Shown here: positions 61,661 through 64,000 of the stretch, piece after piece | How the letters are laid out: every line of letters starts with the position of its first letter | Position numbering within the stretch: the stretch's first letter is position 1 | Assembly (NCBI GenBank): GCA_001939145.1 | Contig: LSRX01001375.1 | Location: 1 to 64,000, forward strand | Source of the DNA: Symbiodinium microadriaticum | Lineage: Eukaryota; Sar; Dinophyceae; Suessiales; Symbiodiniaceae | Direction: 5' to 3' | Length of the DNA stretch: 64,000 nucleotides | Made by a program: the position numbers and the translations under genes | Notes under the pieces: generated by a model | The model's database searches: none | The model's input: only the letters and a program-made list of their open reading frames with translations | Told to the model about the DNA's origin: nothing

Positions 61661-62639
61661 GCCTGTCTCTAGGTCGCAGCAGAAGGATTCCTTGATAAGA
61701 GATGTCCAACAGGCAGGGCTTAGCGGCGGTGCAACCCTGCAGTGTCTGCAGCCATTGACCTGAGAGGTCCAACACGCTTCTCGCAAGACAGGGATGGCTG
61801 GGACCTTGGCGTGGGTGGTTCGGAACATGTAAATCGTCAAAGCTGAAGGTGCAGGTGCGGGCCCACATATTCTTGCAGAGCGTCAACGTGATTCGCAACA
61901 TCGATTATTTGACTCGCTGCATCAAGACGGAGGCACGTACATTTGCATCTGTGGCCACAGTGTAGCAATGCTGCATCATTCCAGACGTTGGAAGGTCGAC
62001 GTGGTTTGCTGGAACCTCAAACGCTAGAGAACTTGGACGAATTAGGAACGCAAAGGGGCCAGAAGCTAAAGAAGCAGACTCACAGGTATGCAAACGCCCA
62101 GAAAAAATCCAGTCCTGTGAGGAGGAATGACAGGAGCTACAGTCTGTACATGCCTTCGCCAGGTTCAGCGCCTAGCTTCGGACCGCAACCCTCGCAAGGC
62201 TCAGTTGAGACGCCGGTGGCTGGCCTGAGAAAGGGGCCGGGACGTTCAGTCAGTTCGGACAGCCGGAAGGGACCCGAGTGGGCCAGTGACTTCTCCATAA
62301 TGCCGGACAAAGAAATCCGGTGATGGCGGTGTATTGTCATGAGACGCTGCCGAGCGACGAGAAAACCCGACTGGGATCTTGAACCCGACATGACACCACG
62401 ACGCATGAACGCATGAAATCCCCTTTCCTTCAGCCTACTGACTTACAGAGAGCGAGCCGCCTGGGCAAGATCCGGCCGTAATACAGTAATACAGGTTCGC
62501 TCCAGTCTGGAACTGTGTGTGCGTGCGCTGGTCTGTGTCTTTCCGAGGCTAGCTTCCAGTGGACTGCAGCTGCTGTGCGGGCCTCAATGATGCCAGACTG
62601 CGGCTTGGGATCATGCCGCATTGCTTTCGCCGGCCACGA

Positions 62640-62945
62640 GGTTGGCTTTGCTCCCCCACAGTCCACCGCAGTGGCAGCAGGAAGCCCTTGGAGGCTGCAG
62701 ATATCTCAAGAGGGAGGGAAGGATTCATGGCCTCTCCTTCTTTCGAGGTGAGAACTGTGCAGAGTTGGCCTCCCTGCTCTACGCTCGTCGGAGAGGACCT
62801 CGAGCCGAGTTCACAGAGAGGTTCCTCTCTTTGGTGAGACCACGAGGACTGGCTCCGCCGGTGGCTTCGGAAGTCCTGTCCAGCGGATACATGGAATCTC
62901 GCAAGCGGCTCTGGTTGCGGCTCGGATCTGTAAGAGATTTTAGCT
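62640..62945 (+). CDS. Hypothetical exon
   Basis: An Arg/Leu-rich helical stretch (ENCAELASLLYARRRGPRAE, then FTERFLSLVRPRGLAPP and a stop after SVRDFS). It is protein-like, but no family is recognised. Confidence 0.3.
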
Positions 62946-63845
62946 GAATCAAGTAAATCGAAGTATCTCGCCGTGGAGTAAAAATGTCTGTGTGTTCAAC
63001 GAGGCTCTTCAGGATGGTTCACCTCAGCTCCGCCATCCCGACAGAGGTGGGAACGTTACAAGTTACAAGGGCCTCCCTCCTGTGCAGCCTGGTACCTGCA
63101 GTAGATCCTAGGTGCAGGGCAAGCTGACAGCCCTTGTTGACAGCTATTTGCGGCCAGTACTCGCTGCAGGCTGAGTGGGCCGATGCCAGTTTTGCTGTAT
63201 TATGCAGGATCAAAGAATGCTCTGCAACGCGCTGTCTCCTGGCTTCCTAGGTCGAGCGGCGTGTTCCCACAGGCTATTGCCAAGTCCTCGCGAACCCTTC
63301 GAACAGCTCACATGCGCGGGCCTTACCCGGAGACGACGAGCTGCCCTTGGAAGTGCCGGTCACGATCCAGCTGAGGCCATGTTGGAAGACAGCAAGCGGG
63401 AAGGCGACCTTTGTACCTTGCAAAGCTTCCGTCAGTCTGCATGATCCGTTAGTGAGTAGGCGGTGACGACTTGGGCGAGGCCGACAATGCAGTCAGTTGT
63501 TTTTGGCTGCCGGCTGCTGTTCGGAAGACTGTGAGATTTGTCTGCCAACCATAGGCTCTGCAGACCGTCCAGGGTCAGATACCTTTCGGGCAGGATGTTC
63601 AGCAGCATGGATCCGCGAAATGCGCGAGCGCGTCGAGCGCGCACGGGCTCGCTTGGACAGCAGCCTTGCATTTTTGCTCCGTTTACGCTTGGCTTGCTTT
63701 GCCAGGTGCTCGAAGCGTCGAAAGCGAGGACCAAACTGCGGAGAGCGAGGCTGGAAGCATTCGAGCTGTCAGCAACTGGCTTTGCTGCACCCAATGTCGG
63801 AAGGACACATTCTCGTTCTGTGCATCCACCGCATCTCAGTCCAAG

Positions 63846-64000
63846 ATCTCCAGCACGTCTTGTGATCGCATGGGCGACACCTCGAAAGCAGTTCGCAAGC
63901 TCTTCGCGACACGGAGCGACATCATGCAGGTCTTGAAACGACTTCCTGCACCGGCGCTGATGTCTCCATCAGGTTCCACGACGCAGACAGACAGCATCCT
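63846..64000 (+). CDS. Hypothetical exon running off the window
   Basis: An open + frame with SKAVRKLFATRSDIMQVLKR and a Ser/Thr/Pro-rich continuation to the last base. It is incomplete and unrecognised. Confidence 0.3.
   Translation, partial: MSSTSCDRMGDTSKAVRKLFATRSDIMQVLKRLPAPALMSPSGSTTQTDSI

Noticed and set aside
63497-63865. RING-finger-like CEICL motif near 63.53 kb
   Set aside because: Only the first CxxC pair is present in a plausible frame. The following His/Cys ligands could not be found in phase.
1-64000. tRNA, rRNA, CRISPR array, bacterial operon or phage region
   Set aside because: None was found on reading both strands. A few GGTTCGA-like words lack the surrounding tRNA arms.

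Overview
The window looks like nuclear DNA of a dinoflagellate, most likely a Symbiodiniaceae member (inference from content, no search was run). The reasons are many short exons joined by introns whose donors are GC or GA as often as GT, with acceptors that are nearly always AG followed by G; every recognisable gene on the + strand; plant-type TTTAGGG interstitial telomere repeats; abundant microsatellites and minisatellites; PPR repeats and thrombospondin type-1 (TSP1) repeats; and a Ty1/copia retrotransposon. No rRNA, tRNA, CRISPR or bacterial-type operon was seen.

Layout. 1-2263: repeat-rich sequence without a convincing gene. 2269-9445: a complete Ty1/copia element with identical 109-bp LTRs, a 5-bp target duplication (AAAGC), a primer-binding site and one uninterrupted Gag-Pol frame with every expected catalytic motif plus an unusual C-terminal extension. 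9.9-13.8 kb: long open stretches of unknown function, one with hydrophobic segments. 13.8-17.5 kb: mostly GGTTT-rich non-coding DNA. 17.6-57.8 kb: a very large multi-exon gene, or chain of genes, for an extracellular protein with about 32 TSP1 modules and at least four PAN/apple-like modules, followed by an Ala-rich repeat domain and a hydrophobic C-terminal tail like a GPI or membrane anchor. From 17.6 to 37.3 kb two TSP1 subtypes alternate without exception. A stretch of about ten exons (25.6-31.9 kb) is tandemly duplicated at 32.0-35.5 kb.

Three unrelated genes lie between TSP1 exons on the same strand: a protein kinase (40.0-42.8 kb), a PPR protein (47.8-51 kb) and a RlmJ-type rRNA adenine-N6 methyltransferase (51.7-53.7 kb). 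The flanking TSP1 exons stay in phase and complete each other's half-modules across these stretches, so the simplest reading is nested genes inside 5.5-kb and 6.3-kb introns; independent genes remain possible. 58-64 kb contains open exon-like stretches that I cannot assign.

The TSP1/PAN protein would act at the cell surface (adhesion or recognition). The PPR and RlmJ proteins would act on RNA, probably in organelles. Exon ends were placed by eye from reading phase, protein similarity between repeats and AG|G acceptors, so individual borders may be a few bases off.
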